A DNA stretch of 64,000 nucleotides, from contig NZ_MRWE01000007.1 in the NCBI RefSeq assembly GCF_002093665.1, positions 91,434 through 155,433 on the forward strand. Reading direction: 5' to 3'. The stretch's first letter is position 1. Each line of letters begins with the position of its first letter. The DNA is from Rouxiella badensis (lineage in GTDB: Bacteria > Pseudomonadota > Gammaproteobacteria > Enterobacterales > Enterobacteriaceae). The translations under genes and the position numbers were made by a program. Under the pieces are notes generated by a model that had not been told where the DNA came from, made no database searches, and was given only the letters and a program-made list of their open reading frames with translations. Positions 32,588 to 41,398 of the stretch are shown in pieces.

Positions 32588-33718
32588 TTACTCGTCTTCG
32601 TCTGCCAGTCTTTCCTGATACTCGCTAAACGCCTGCATCACCGTTTCACGTTGTTCGACGTCTTCAAAGCAGGCTTCCGGAAGCATTTTGACCAGTTCGA
32701 CCATGCGTCTTGCATAGCCGTGTTGGCTATGACCTTCCGGTAAGATACTGCTGGCGCGTTGGTACAACCAGTCGCTGTAAACCCAGGACTGCTGAACAAT
32801 TTCGAGCAGTTCTTCGGTAATACGGTCACCCGTCACCTCAGGGATCTTCAGGTCTTTGGCCATTTTTTGGCTGTGATCTTCGATGGTCATGAATTGCAAA
32901 ATGCGTTTAAGGTCGGTGACGACGGCGGCAAGGCGAATGTCACTGACGTCATTTTCGGCCGAAAGCTCGAAGGCGAGGGCGCGGATCAGCGTCTTCATTT
33001 TGCGCTTACGGTCCTTAAGCTGACGGAACTGCGAGAACCAGTAATTCAGACCTGACTGCCTGCTGGCGGCCTTCTGATACAGACGGCGAAGCTCACCGAG
33101 CGCACTGCGGTGGAGGCTGCCGAATTCCAGACTGCCAAATAATTGCAGTAGCCAGTCTTCATCATCCATCACCTTATTCAACGCCTGCTGCAGTTTTTTA
33201 CGCCGTGATGGAGAAATATTCTCTTCGTTGAGCATGCTGCCCAGCATCAGCGCCATCTCACCGGCATCCATTTCATTGCGCTTCATCGAGTTGAGCAGGT
33301 CATCGACTTCTTCCGCTTCTTCAATGCCGCCAATCCGACTACGCAGTTCTTTAATCTCGTCTTCGCTGGCGGTGCCTGCTTTAACAAGTTTTTGCACCAT
33401 GCTGCGCGGTCGAGAACGGTCTGTGCCTCCGGTGCCTCCCGATTGGCCGCGTCCACGTCCCGGCGATGAACCTATTGTAAAACCGATATTTTCCTGCGTC
33501 TCGTACATGGCTTCATCGGTAGGAAATGCGCCTTCCATCTCCATAAATTCCGGCTCAAGCTGGTTTTTCGCCATCTCCATAGCTGAATTGGCCGGCGTTA
33601 CCTGCGTCGCCTTGATGTTCGCCGTTCTTAGAGGGGAATGATTAATCGTATGGGCGGCGATGTTCTGCGGCGCGTGAACCTGCGCACGAACGGTCGAGTG
33701 TTCAACCTTAATCTGCAT
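32588..33718 (-). CDS. sctW: T3SS gatekeeper SctW (SsaL/SepL/YopN family)
   Basis: 376 residues from the ATG at 33718, with TGAGGA upstream. It begins MQIKVEHSTVRAQ; a Gly/Arg/Ser-rich stretch (about 85-105) precedes a helical HrpJ/YopN-type body (DDLLNSMKRNEMDAGEMALMLGS and after), with the TyeA-like C-terminal half. The gatekeeper holds back effectors until translocators are secreted; in SPI-2 SsaL acts with SsaM and SpiC. Last gene of the araC-sctF...sctW block, overlapping sctL by 11 bp. Confidence 0.85.
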   Translation of the reverse strand: MQIKVEHSTVRAQVHAPQNIAAHTINHSPLRTANIKATQVTPANSAMEMAKNQLEPEFMEMEGAFPTDEAMYETQENIGFTIGSSPGRGRGQSGGTGGTDRSRPRSMVQKLVKAGTASEDEIKELRSRIGGIEEAEEVDDLLNSMKRNEMDAGEMALMLGSMLNEENISPSRRKKLQQALNKVMDDEDWLLQLFGSLEFGSLHRSALGELRRLYQKAASRQSGLNYWFSQFRQLKDRKRKMKTLIRALAFELSAENDVSDIRLAAVVTDLKRILQFMTIEDHSQKMAKDLKIPEVTGDRITEELLEIVQQSWVYSDWLYQRASSILPEGHSQHGYARRMVELVKMLPEACFEDVEQRETVMQAFSEYQERLADEDE

Positions 33719-34373
33719 AATAACCGTCCTCACGCATTTTCAGCAGCCGTGTAAGAATCGCGTCGAGCTGCTCTTCAAGATTGATCGACAGCGTCACCAG
33801 CGGTGTGACCAGCCGCGCCTCGCCCAGTCCTAGCTGCGGGTTCATTTTCACCGCCAGAGAGGGATAGGAGGCAAACGACTGGCGCAGTTCTTCCCACTGG
33901 TCAGGGCAGACAAACAGCGTACCGGCTTCCTGCTGCAGCATTTTATCGAGCACTTCACGCAGCCGATCGAGCAGTAGACGACAGCCGTCCTGCTGCAGGT
34001 AAAACTCTTTAAACACCTGAGCCAGGATATTGCGCATCTGAGGCTCCAGGCGTTGGATAATATCGCCCTCAAGCTCATGTTCACAAATAAGCCATTCCAC
34101 CGCGTCTGCGACGGCGCTCTGGCGATGGGCCGGCGCGTCTTCCTCTGCCCACGCTTGCCCTTCCTGTCTTGCGGCCTCGCGTTCTTCGGCACACTGTTGC
34201 TGGATGTTGTCGAGATATTCCTCGGCACGGCTGCGCAGTTCTGCCGCCTCCTGATGAGCACGCTCAATGATATCGGCCGCCTGAATATATTCTTCCAGAT
34301 TGCTGGCCGTTATGACCGGCCCGTGGTGGAAACATCCGGCGAGCTGTTTAACGACAACGTTTAGTCGGCTCAT
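33708..34373 (-). CDS. sctL: T3SS ATPase stator SctL (SsaK/YscL family)
   Basis: 221 residues. The N-terminal half is a long charged coiled coil (AHQEAAELRSRAEEYLDNIQ region), the C-terminal half a folded domain that in the family binds the ATPase SctN, as FliH does in flagella. Its start overlaps the sctK stop as ATGA. Position matches SPI-2 ssaK. Confidence 0.88.
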   Translation of the reverse strand: MSRLNVVVKQLAGCFHHGPVITASNLEEYIQAADIIERAHQEAAELRSRAEEYLDNIQQQCAEEREAARQEGQAWAEEDAPAHRQSAVADAVEWLICEHELEGDIIQRLEPQMRNILAQVFKEFYLQQDGCRLLLDRLREVLDKMLQQEAGTLFVCPDQWEELRQSFASYPSLAVKMNPQLGLGEARLVTPLVTLSINLEEQLDAILTRLLKMREDGYYAD

Positions 34374-34957
34374 ATAAAACGTCCTATACGCAGTAACCAG
34401 GGTATCGGCGAGCCCAGCGTTGGCACGACTTCACTTACCCCAGGCGGGAGAATAATTTGCATGGCGTTACAGACCTCGCAGTGCTCCGATGCGCTGCGCC
34501 ACCAGGCCGTGCCGGTTTCCTGCGCCTGTTCAACCAAGGTTTCGGGGCTAAGGCTGGCAGGCCGTGGCGAGCTGAATTCGCCCAGCGCCAGTAGCTGATC
34601 GCAGCCGCGAGAGCCAAGAATGTCTGACAGCACGCGACGATAGTGGCCGATCATCAGGTAATCGGGGCAGGAGATAGCCAGCAACCCTAGCGCGGTGCAA
34701 AGCCCCGGCAGGCGGTCTTCCAGCTTGAGAAGCTTTAGCTGCTCCGGCGTCAGGGTAGAAGGCAGCGCTGACTGCGGAAACCCACGGCGTGTGGCAATTA
34801 GCCGGTCAAGCTGCGGGCGAGTGCGCGGATACTGCTGATAACTCTTTTGCCAGTCGGCCAGCGACAGCGACTGCCACCAGCCCTCGTCCATCCACGCACC
34901 GGCCTGCCACGCAAGCTGATGCAGGCGTTTTAACGGCTCGGAGAGGGCATCGTTCAT
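34370..34957 (-). CDS. sctK: T3SS sorting-platform protein SctK
   Basis: 195 residues from the ATG at 34957, which overlaps the sctJ stop as ATGA; the longer frame to 35047 runs inside sctJ. Weakly conserved family; seen are the WQAGAWMDEGWW segment near the start and GLCTALGLLAISCPDYLM in the middle, like the SctK/OrgA proteins that link the inner ring to the SctQ pods. It takes the place of the small unnamed gene between ssaJ and ssaK in SPI-2. Assigned mainly by position, length and the helical pattern. Confidence 0.72.
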   Translation of the reverse strand: MNDALSEPLKRLHQLAWQAGAWMDEGWWQSLSLADWQKSYQQYPRTRPQLDRLIATRRGFPQSALPSTLTPEQLKLLKLEDRLPGLCTALGLLAISCPDYLMIGHYRRVLSDILGSRGCDQLLALGEFSSPRPASLSPETLVEQAQETGTAWWRSASEHCEVCNAMQIILPPGVSEVVPTLGSPIPWLLRIGRFI

Positions 34958-35670
34958 GGGGTTTTCTTCCGACGCTGGAACGCCATCCATACCAGTCCCA
35001 TCGCGGCGACCAGCAGGGCAGAGGCACCGCCAATCCACGGTGCCCATTTCTGCAACGCTGACCGCTCAACCACCGGCAGCGGACGCGCATAGCGATAATC
35101 AGTGGACTGTAGCACCACCGAGATATTCTCGGCGCGCAGGTTCGGTACCCCTTTATAGATAAGGTTTCTGATATCGCCTTCACGACTGTGCATATTGATG
35201 CCCGGCGTAAATTTGATAAACACCGAGGCGGAAGGGATCGGCAGGTCGCGGCGATTGCTGGAAATACTCTCGGCTATCGACACCTGCGCGCTCACCACGC
35301 CGTCCATCGCGCGCAGCATTTTTTCCAGCAGCTGTTCTTTAAGGTAGTTTATCTTTGCCTGTTCCTGAACCGGCGAAGTGACCAGCTGACCGGCCGGGAA
35401 TATCTCATTCATGCTGTCGGTAGGTTTGGCGGGTAGCCCGTTTTGGCGAAGAACTTCTACGGCGTCTACGAACTGCGATTGTTCCACCTTGACCGTCACG
35501 CTGTCTTCTTTGACCACTTTCTTTTCGCTGTCAATGTTACGCAGCATCAGCAGGGCCAGCATCTGATTGGCGTCCGCCTCCGACAACCCGCTATAAAGTT
35601 CGATTTTACAGCCGGTCAGGCACAGCGCCAGAACTGCAAGCAGGGCATAGCGCCCGTAAGAACGTTTCAT
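34954..35670 (-). CDS. sctJ: T3SS inner-membrane ring lipoprotein SctJ
   Basis: 238-residue lipoprotein. Lipobox LCLTGC, Cys at about residue 21, then KIELYSGLSEADANQMLALL, the periplasmic ring-building domains with SVFIKFTPGIN, and a C-terminal membrane helix (GASALLVAAMGLVWM). SctJ forms the inner ring with SctD. Full length. Overlaps sctI and sctK by 4 bp at each end, so translation of the block is tightly coupled. Confidence 0.95.
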   Translation of the reverse strand: MKRSYGRYALLAVLALCLTGCKIELYSGLSEADANQMLALLMLRNIDSEKKVVKEDSVTVKVEQSQFVDAVEVLRQNGLPAKPTDSMNEIFPAGQLVTSPVQEQAKINYLKEQLLEKMLRAMDGVVSAQVSIAESISSNRRDLPIPSASVFIKFTPGINMHSREGDIRNLIYKGVPNLRAENISVVLQSTDYRYARPLPVVERSALQKWAPWIGGASALLVAAMGLVWMAFQRRKKTP

Positions 35671-36014
35671 TGCATACTCGTCAACTTGTTAATGCCCTGA
35701 GAAAGTGAACCCGTGACTTTGGCTATCAGATCGACCTCAAGAATTTCTCTCGACATCGTCGACTGCACTTTCATCATCACTTCAGGGTTATTGATAACCT
35801 CAGCGGTTGAACGGGAGTTTTTGCTTGCCTGAACAAAGGAGGCACTTTTTTCCTGCAATCCCGTTGCGGCCATTTCTTCCGGGGTTTTATTTTCTTTGCC
35901 GAACAGGGCGCGGGAAAATGCCTCGATATCGGCGGCTTCTGGCACGGCAGAAACCGCTTCAGTAGCATCAAGGCTGGAGGTCATGGCGTTCATTGTGGCT
36001 GCGGTGATTTCCAT
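35667..36014 (-). CDS. sctI: T3SS inner rod protein SctI
   Basis: 115 residues from the ATG at 36014, with GAGAG upstream; a TTG 24 bases further up is the only longer option. The C-terminal helical half (MMKVQSTMSREILEVDLIAKVTGSLSQGINKLTSMQ, in parts) matches the rod-protein family, whose C-terminus is buried in the export channel. Longer than SPI-2 SsaI (about 82) because of an acidic N-terminal extension. Confidence 0.85.
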   Translation of the reverse strand: MEITAATMNAMTSSLDATEAVSAVPEAADIEAFSRALFGKENKTPEEMAATGLQEKSASFVQASKNSRSTAEVINNPEVMMKVQSTMSREILEVDLIAKVTGSLSQGINKLTSMQ

Positions 36015-36050
36015 TGATAAACTCTCTTTTGTTGGCAAACGAAATGGGGA

Positions 36051-36317
36051 TTAGTGGGACAGTGCGCCGCGGGTTAACAGGCGACGTAATATTTCAGCAT
36101 CTGGCGACGTATTACCCTTGAGGGACAACGCGGCGGCCTTGTTCTCGCCGAGGCCGATAAGCAGCGTGGCTTCGATAATTTTCTGCGCCTCATGGTTCTC
36201 GGTGAGCAGTGGCAGTGCGGCCAGAAGGGTACGTGCCTGGGTGTGAAAGCCGTGGTTCACGGCCATCAGGCTAGTTTCGACCATCAGTCGGCGGAGTGAA
36301 GCATCGAGCGGTATCAT
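36051..36317 (-). CDS. sctG: T3SS needle co-chaperone (SsaH/EscG/SctG-like)
   Basis: 88 residues, helical, with a TPR-like repeat pattern (HTQARTLLAALPLLTENHEAQ..., LLIGLGENKAAALSL). Such proteins bind the needle subunit with a partner and stop it polymerising in the cytoplasm. It lies directly behind the needle gene with a 4-bp overlap, the same place as ssaH. Confidence 0.82.
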   Translation of the reverse strand: MIPLDASLRRLMVETSLMAVNHGFHTQARTLLAALPLLTENHEAQKIIEATLLIGLGENKAAALSLKGNTSPDAEILRRLLTRGALSH

Positions 36318-36529
36318 ATTTTTTGAATAATCCCTGACAGCATATCTTTGACGGCGCGCATGATGGCGCTCTCATAGCTGACAAAAACCGAGTACTGCTG
36401 GATTGCAAACTGGGCTTTCAACATTTGCGCAGGGTCATTCATATCGCCGGCGGTAACCTTCGCCTGAACTTCATTACCTGCGCTCTCTACCAGCTGTGAA
36501 AGCTGATTGGTGACGGCTTCAATATCCAT
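36314..36529 (-). CDS. sctF: T3SS needle protein SctF (SsaG-like)
   Basis: 71 residues, the same length as Salmonella SsaG and closely alike: MDIEAVTNQLSQLVESAG at the start, QMLKAQFAIQQYS in the middle and KDMLSGIIQKI at the end. It polymerises into the hollow needle. First secretion gene behind the AraC-type regulator (9-bp gap). Confidence 0.95.
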   Translation of the reverse strand: MDIEAVTNQLSQLVESAGNEVQAKVTAGDMNDPAQMLKAQFAIQQYSVFVSYESAIMRAVKDMLSGIIQKI

Positions 36530-36538
36530 AGGTTTTCC

Positions 36539-37267
36539 TCAGATTCTGATTTCTTGGTGACTTTCTTGGCGTTTGTATTCCCGCACCTGTTTCGGATTGC
36601 AGCTGTAATGGCGGCGAAAGGTATCGGTGAAATGGGCATGATTGGAAAAACCACACTCCAGCGCGATATCAATGACCCGCAGCGGGGTAGTAATCAGCAG
36701 CTTTTTGGCATGTTCAAGCCTGCGCTCAAGCAGCCAGCGTTTGGCGGGTTTTCCATAGGTATCTTGAAAAAGTTGGTTAAATTTCCTTAAAGGTATGTCC
36801 AGCTCTTCGGCTAATTTGGCAATCGGCCACTGCTGAAGAAAGTTTTCTTCAATAAAATGACAAAACTCTTTGTTGCCGGAGACTCGTTGGCGAAGCAGCG
36901 CTGAAAAATAGGTTCTTTCGCGGCTGAGGCAATAGGTGTAACAAAATTGAAGAAAACTGTCTGCGGATAAAGTTGCGAGGGAATACAACACCTCTATAAC
37001 AGCGTGTTCTGCACCTACGGTTTTTATTAATTCATGGTTCAGGGTTTGTTGAACGTTAGTATCAAGCAATTCCGTGACCGTTGAATAAAGCTGCTGCAAA
37101 TCCGAACAAAAAAAATCCATAATAATGGTATTGGCGCTTTCAATCTTGCCAACCATTTGGGCATGATTATCGGTAATTATCAGGCTATTAGCCGGAAATG
37201 CATGCAGTCCTCCTTTATGAGAAAAGGATATCTCGCATTTGGTTACGATAAATCTTATTGCTGGCAT
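36539..37267 (-). CDS. AraC family transcriptional regulator of the T3SS
   Basis: 242 residues. The C-terminal AraC domain has two helix-turn-helix units: WPIAKLAEELDIPLRKFNQLF and VIDIALECGFSNHAHFTDTFRRHYS. The N-terminal part is divergent and rich in Leu and Cys. It lies 9 bp ahead of the needle gene and reads in the same direction, so it probably heads that operon; SPI-2 has no such gene, whereas other T3SS (InvF, ExsA type) do. The AT-rich start region suggests foreign origin. Confidence 0.88.
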   Translation of the reverse strand: MPAIRFIVTKCEISFSHKGGLHAFPANSLIITDNHAQMVGKIESANTIIMDFFCSDLQQLYSTVTELLDTNVQQTLNHELIKTVGAEHAVIEVLYSLATLSADSFLQFCYTYCLSRERTYFSALLRQRVSGNKEFCHFIEENFLQQWPIAKLAEELDIPLRKFNQLFQDTYGKPAKRWLLERRLEHAKKLLITTPLRVIDIALECGFSNHAHFTDTFRRHYSCNPKQVREYKRQESHQEIRI

Positions 37268-37542
37268 CGTATTTTCCGTTAGTGAATTTCTAATACGATT
37301 TTATTTTCTTCTATATGCCATTTTGAAGACATCAGGTGTTGACCTGACATTGATTGAGCGCGAGCCGACCAATATTAATTTGCAATTAAAAAGTGCTGTG
37401 AGAAAAAACAGAAGTTTTTGCAGAAATCAGAAAGTTTGCTTTTTTTGAATCGCTAATATGGCTCCACTAGCAGCGCAGCAGGGAGCGAAATTATTTAGGA
37501 AAGCGTTGTGAGCAACATCTATCAATTAACAGGAAATAAGTA
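37268..37542. other. AT-rich divergent promoter region of the T3SS
   Basis: 275 bp, markedly AT-rich, between the AraC gene (minus) and the first filament gene (plus). It must contain the promoters for both the needle and the translocon blocks, making it a likely target for H-NS silencing and SsrB-type activation. No individual site is clear enough to assign. Confidence 0.5.
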
Positions 37543-38241
37543 ATGAGCCACATTGATACAGTAAGAGTAAACACAGCACAATCGACCGCCGTTGCGGATA
37601 AAAATGACGTTCAGAAGAACGACTATCTGATGGCGATGAAGAACCACTCCATCATGGGAGACGCAATGGTCACCATGGAAGAGATGATGCTGATGTTTAC
37701 CGAGCTGGCTGCTAAGAAGTTTGAGCAGATGAGAGAGAAAACCAACGTTGGTCGTGACGCTTCCGATATGGCAACAAGAGTCGAGTCCGCTCTGGCAAAT
37801 ATTGCTACAGCAGACGGTACGGCTACCCTGGATCAAGACATTCTTGATTATATTAAAGACAACAACATTCTGGTTAACAACAAGCCGATTGGTGATTTCA
37901 TCAACGGTGCTTCTAAACCAAAAGAGGCAGGCAAATTCGGCACCATGGACCAGACCAAGCCGGTAAACGGTGCTGCGGGTGACAATGCAGATAATGTTGC
38001 TGGCACACTCCCTACGGTGCCAAATGAAGGCACTGGCGCGATTAATTTAGACAAAAAAGCCCTGAAATCCATTCAGAGCACCCTGGAATCAGCCTCTACC
38101 CGTGCAACCGATTTTGTACAGCAAGATCAGTTGAAACTGCAGCAGCTTATGCAGAGCTTTAACACCGCGGTAGCCATGGCTAACGCCGTACAGAGCATGA
38201 ACGCAGAATCGACTAAAGCAATCGCTCAGTCAATTCGTTAA
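37543..38241 (+). CDS. EspA/SseB-like T3SS filament protein, copy 1
   Basis: 232 residues, the most divergent of six paralogues. It has the family pattern: a hydrophobic helix MVTMEEMMLMFTELA, then VGRDASDMATRVE, the LDQDILDYIKDNNILV segment that corresponds to VPEDVIKYMRDNGILI of SseB, and the C-terminal helical LQQLMQSFNTAVAMANAVQS. The N-terminal 25 residues and several C-terminal positions differ from the other copies. The central insert is Gly/Asn/Pro-rich and non-helical. In SPI-2 and LEE, SseB/EspA polymerises into the sheath on the needle that carries translocators to the host membrane. Confidence 0.88.
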   Translation: MSHIDTVRVNTAQSTAVADKNDVQKNDYLMAMKNHSIMGDAMVTMEEMMLMFTELAAKKFEQMREKTNVGRDASDMATRVESALANIATADGTATLDQDILDYIKDNNILVNNKPIGDFINGASKPKEAGKFGTMDQTKPVNGAAGDNADNVAGTLPTVPNEGTGAINLDKKALKSIQSTLESASTRATDFVQQDQLKLQQLMQSFNTAVAMANAVQSMNAESTKAIAQSIR

Positions 38242-38283
38242 TAGCGTTTTGAATTAAAAGACGAGAAGTAAAAAGTAAATGTC

Positions 38284-38309
38284 CGCCGGTGTGGAATTCC
38301 CTGCCGGCG
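38284..38309 (+). repeat. Intercistronic hairpin after filament copy 1
   Basis: CGCCGG / CCGGCG perfect 6-bp stem with a 14-nt loop, followed by eight A. It occupies the same position as hairpins after each of the other copies. Confidence 0.7.
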
Positions 38310-38345
38310 AAAAAAAACGGAAAGTAAATAAAAGGAATTACCATT

Positions 38346-39074
38346 ATGACCACCATCACCAACGAAAATATCAGTGCATTCAGCGCTGGCGAAGTACCCG
38401 ATTCAAATAATGAAAAGAATGACCTCGACTATCTCAAGGCGATGAAAAATCACTCGATGATGGGCGGCGCGATGGTCACCATGGAAGAGATGATGCTGAT
38501 GTTTACCGAACTTGCGCAGGGTAAATTTAAGCAAATGCAGGACAAAACCGCAGTAGGCCGTGACGCCACCGATATGGCTAACCGCGTTGAAGGGATTATT
38601 GCCAAAGTGGAAGGTGATAAAAACGGAAAGATACCGGCGGACGTTCTGGAATATATGGATAAAAACAATATTCTTATCGCTGGAAAATCGGTCAAAGACT
38701 ATGTGCTTGCCGCGACGAGCATCCCGGCCAAGAAGACTGAAATTAATAATGCTCAGGGTAAAGTGAATACCGCAGAGAAGGCTCTCGCGAACGCCAAGAC
38801 CCCCGCTGAGGTAGAGAAAGCAACCTCAGAGCTGAAAAGTGCTAAAAAAGGCCTTTATGAAGCTTTGACTAAAGTGGAATTTACCAAAGCCGAGATGGAA
38901 GAAATTAAAGGCGCGCTCGAATCCACCGCCACCCGCGCCACCGATTTTGTACAAAGCAGCCAGCTAAAATTACAACAGCTAATGCAGAGTTTTAACACTG
39001 CGGTAGCGATGGCCAACGCCGTGCAGAGCATGAACGGTGAATCAACTAAATCAATTGCTCAGTCGATTCGTTAA
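38346..39074 (+). CDS. EspA/SseB-like T3SS filament protein, copy 2
   Basis: 242 residues. The first 80 or so residues (MTTITNENISAFSAGEVP through AVGRDATDMANRVEGIIAK) and the last 55 (ALESTATRATDFVQSSQ to the terminal SIAQSIR) are nearly identical to copies 3-6. The central part after IAGKSVKDYV carries an insert of about 50 residues, Ala/Lys/Glu-rich and predicted coiled coil (TPAEVEKATSELKSAKK). AAGGAATTACCATTATG precedes the gene, as in copies 3-5. Confidence 0.9.
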   Translation: MTTITNENISAFSAGEVPDSNNEKNDLDYLKAMKNHSMMGGAMVTMEEMMLMFTELAQGKFKQMQDKTAVGRDATDMANRVEGIIAKVEGDKNGKIPADVLEYMDKNNILIAGKSVKDYVLAATSIPAKKTEINNAQGKVNTAEKALANAKTPAEVEKATSELKSAKKGLYEALTKVEFTKAEMEEIKGALESTATRATDFVQSSQLKLQQLMQSFNTAVAMANAVQSMNGESTKSIAQSIR

Positions 39075-39097
39075 TTAATCAAATAATAAATATTGGT

Positions 39098-39119
39098 TGG
39101 CGGAAGGGAAATTCCACCA
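39098..39119 (+). repeat. Intercistronic hairpin after filament copy 2
   Basis: TGGCGGAA / TTCCACCA, seven of eight pairs, 6-nt loop. Compared with the hairpin after copy 5 (TGGCGG/CCGCCA) both arms differ in a way that keeps pairing. Confidence 0.65.
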
Positions 39120-39150
39120 GCGATTAAAACACTTAAAAGGAATTACCATT

Positions 39151-39735
39151 ATGACCACCATCACCAACGAAAATATCAGCGCATTCAGCGCTGGCGAAGT
39201 TCCACAATCCAATGATGAAAAGAACGATCTCGACTATCTCAAAGCGATGAAAAACCACTCGATGATGGGTGGCGCGATGGTGACCATGGAAGAGATGATG
39301 CTGATGTTTACCGAGCTTGCGCAGGGTAAATTTAAGCAAATGCAGGACAAAACCGCGGTAGGCCGTGACGCCACCGATTTAGCCAACCGCGTTGAAGGGA
39401 TTATTGCCAAGCTGGGAGATGACAAAAGTACGGCAGTACTTCCGAAGGACGTTATCGACTATATGGAGAAAAATAATATTCAGATTGCGGGTAAATCTGT
39501 TAAGGAATATCTCGCTTCTGCAGGTGGCAGTGGAGCTAAACTTGATAAAGCCCAGCTCGAAGAATTTAAAGGCGCACTCGAATCCACCGCCACTCGCGCC
39601 ACCGACTTTGTGCAAAGCAGCCAGTTAAAATTACAACAGCTGATGCAGAGTTTTAACACTGCGGTAGCAATGGCCAACGCCGTACAGAGCATGAACGGTG
39701 AATCAACTAAATCAATTGCTCAGTCGATTCGTTAA
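39151..39735 (+). CDS. EspA/SseB-like T3SS filament protein, copy 3 (minimal form)
   Basis: 194 residues, the shortest copy and about the length of Salmonella SseB (196) and EspA (192). Between KSVKEYLASAGG and LDKAQLEEFKGALEST there is no extra insert, so it shows the basal fold: SseB reads MTIDDYMAKYGDHGKLDKGG at the same point. The ATG at 39151 follows the shared AAGGAATTACCATT leader; an in-frame extension to 39097 lies in the spacer and is not supported. Confidence 0.92.
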   Translation: MTTITNENISAFSAGEVPQSNDEKNDLDYLKAMKNHSMMGGAMVTMEEMMLMFTELAQGKFKQMQDKTAVGRDATDLANRVEGIIAKLGDDKSTAVLPKDVIDYMEKNNIQIAGKSVKEYLASAGGSGAKLDKAQLEEFKGALESTATRATDFVQSSQLKLQQLMQSFNTAVAMANAVQSMNGESTKSIAQSIR

Positions 39736-39779
39736 TAATGTCTCGTAATTGAAAGTTATAAGTAAAAATTAATCAAAAG

Positions 39780-39801
39780 CCGGTGCGGTATTACCCGCCG
39801 G
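39780..39801 (+). repeat. Intercistronic hairpin after filament copy 3
   Basis: CCGGTG / CGCCGG stem (one G-U pair) with a partly paired loop. It lies in the spacer of about 100 bp between copies 3 and 4, in the same relative place as the other hairpins. Confidence 0.65.
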
Positions 39802-39838
39802 TAAAATAAATGGAAAGTAAATAAAAGGAATTACCATT

Positions 39839-40564
39839 ATGACCACCATCACCAACGAAAATATCAGCGCATTCAGCGCTGGCGAAGTACCACAATCCAA
39901 TGATGAAAAGAACGACCTCGACTATCTCAAAGCGATGAAAAACCACTCGATGATGGGCGGCGCGATGGTGACTATGGAAGAGATGATGCTGATGTTTACC
40001 GAGCTTGCGCAGGGTAAGTTTAAGCAAATGCAGGACAAAACCGCAGTAGGCCGTGACGCTACCGATTTAGCCAACCGCGTTGAAGGGATTGTTGCCAAGC
40101 TGGCAAGCGGTGATGATCTTGGCGAGTTGCCCCAAGACGTGATCGATTATATGAAAAAGAATAACATTCTGATCGGCGGGAAGAGTGTTGATGATTTCTT
40201 AGAAGGCGTGGGATATACGCAAGCGGAATGGCATTACCAGTATTGGAAAGATGAGAAAAATTTGGCGCCTGAACATAAGGGGGATACTGCTCGTATTGAA
40301 AAAGAAAAAAAATCCTATGCCGCACAAGTAAAAAAAGAAGGGGGTGATCCAGAGAACATCGTCAAAAAGATGTCAAAATCCCAGCTTGAAGAAGTTAAAA
40401 ACGCGCTCGAATCCACCGCCACCCGCGCAACAGATTTTGTGCAAAGCAGCCAATTAAAATTACAACAGCTGATGCAGAGTTTTAACACTGCGGTCGCGAT
40501 GGCCAACGCCGTGCAGAGCATGAACGGTGAATCAACTAAGTCGATTGCTCAGTCGATTCGTTAA
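39839..40564 (+). CDS. EspA/SseB-like T3SS filament protein, copy 4
   Basis: 241 residues with the shared ends. The insert after IGGKSVDDFLEG is about 45 residues, Lys/Glu/Tyr/Trp-rich (AEWHYQYWKDEKN, RIEKEKKSYAAQVKKEGG) and unlike the inserts of the other copies. It rejoins the common sequence at SQLEEVKNALEST. Codon use in the insert is more AT-rich than in the conserved ends. Confidence 0.9.
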   Translation: MTTITNENISAFSAGEVPQSNDEKNDLDYLKAMKNHSMMGGAMVTMEEMMLMFTELAQGKFKQMQDKTAVGRDATDLANRVEGIVAKLASGDDLGELPQDVIDYMKKNNILIGGKSVDDFLEGVGYTQAEWHYQYWKDEKNLAPEHKGDTARIEKEKKSYAAQVKKEGGDPENIVKKMSKSQLEEVKNALESTATRATDFVQSSQLKLQQLMQSFNTAVAMANAVQSMNGESTKSIAQSIR

Positions 40565-40588
40565 TTAATCGAATAATAAATAATGGGT

Positions 40589-40610
40589 TGGCGGAAGGGA
40601 AACTCCGTCA
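40589..40610 (+). repeat. Intercistronic hairpin after filament copy 4
   Basis: TGGCGGA / TCCGTCA stem with one G-U pair and an 8-nt loop. The surrounding spacer is almost identical to that after copy 5, which points to a recent duplication. Confidence 0.65.
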
Positions 40611-40642
40611 CCGGTCTAAAACACTTAAAAGGAATTACCATT

Positions 40643-41374
40643 ATGACCACTATTACTAACGAAAATATCAGCGCATTCAGCGCTGGCGAAGTACCCGATT
40701 CAAATAATGAAAAGAACGATCTCGACTATCTCAAAGCGATGAAAAACCACTCGATGATGGGCGGCGCGATGGTGACCATGGAAGAGATGATGCTGATGTT
40801 TACCGAGCTTGCGCAGGGTAAATTTAAGCAAATGCAGGATAAAACCGCAGTAGGCCGTGACGCCACCGATATGGCAAACCGCGTTGAAGGGATTATTGCC
40901 AAACTGAAAGACGGTGATTCTATGGATCATCTTCCTAAGGATGTTATTGAATATATGCAAAAAAATAACATCCTCGTTGGAGGGAAATCTATTGACGAAT
41001 ATATGAAAAGTATTTCCTGGCATGCGAATCTTCAAGGCAACGTTACTGAACGTCAGAAGGAAGTGGGCGTTTGCAAAGCTAACGTTGCTAAAGCCTCGAC
41101 ACCCAAAGAGCTTGAGGCCGCAGAGAAACAGTTGGAAGCGGCTCAAAAGAGGCTTAATGCAGCTGCCGGGACGATACAATTACTCAAATCTGAGTTGGAA
41201 GAAGTTAAGGGTGCACTCGAATCAACCGCCACTCGCGCCACCGACTTTGTGCAAAGTAGCCAATTAAAATTACAACAGCTGATGCAGAGTTTTAACACTG
41301 CGGTAGCGATGGCCAACGCCGTGCAGAGCATGAACGGTGAATCAACTAAGTCGATTGCTCAGTCGATTCGTTAA
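40643..41374 (+). CDS. EspA/SseB-like T3SS filament protein, copy 5
   Basis: 243 residues with the shared ends. The insert after VGGKSIDEYMKS is helical; its second half (STPKELEAAEKQLEAAQKR) resembles the insert of copy 2 (KTPAEVEKATSELKSAKK), so these two inserts are homologous. It has a Cys in the insert (VGVCKANV), rare for a filament subunit. The start is the ATG at 40643 behind the common leader. Confidence 0.9.
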   Translation: MTTITNENISAFSAGEVPDSNNEKNDLDYLKAMKNHSMMGGAMVTMEEMMLMFTELAQGKFKQMQDKTAVGRDATDMANRVEGIIAKLKDGDSMDHLPKDVIEYMQKNNILVGGKSIDEYMKSISWHANLQGNVTERQKEVGVCKANVAKASTPKELEAAEKQLEAAQKRLNAAAGTIQLLKSELEEVKGALESTATRATDFVQSSQLKLQQLMQSFNTAVAMANAVQSMNGESTKSIAQSIR

Positions 41375-41398
41375 TTAATCGAATAATAAATAATGGGT

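Noticed and set aside
39133..41179. Long antisense open frames opposite the filament genes and the Thr/His-poor minus strand
   Set aside because: They repeat in the same place in each copy, follow the codon pattern of the sense genes and have no ribosome sites; they are shadows.
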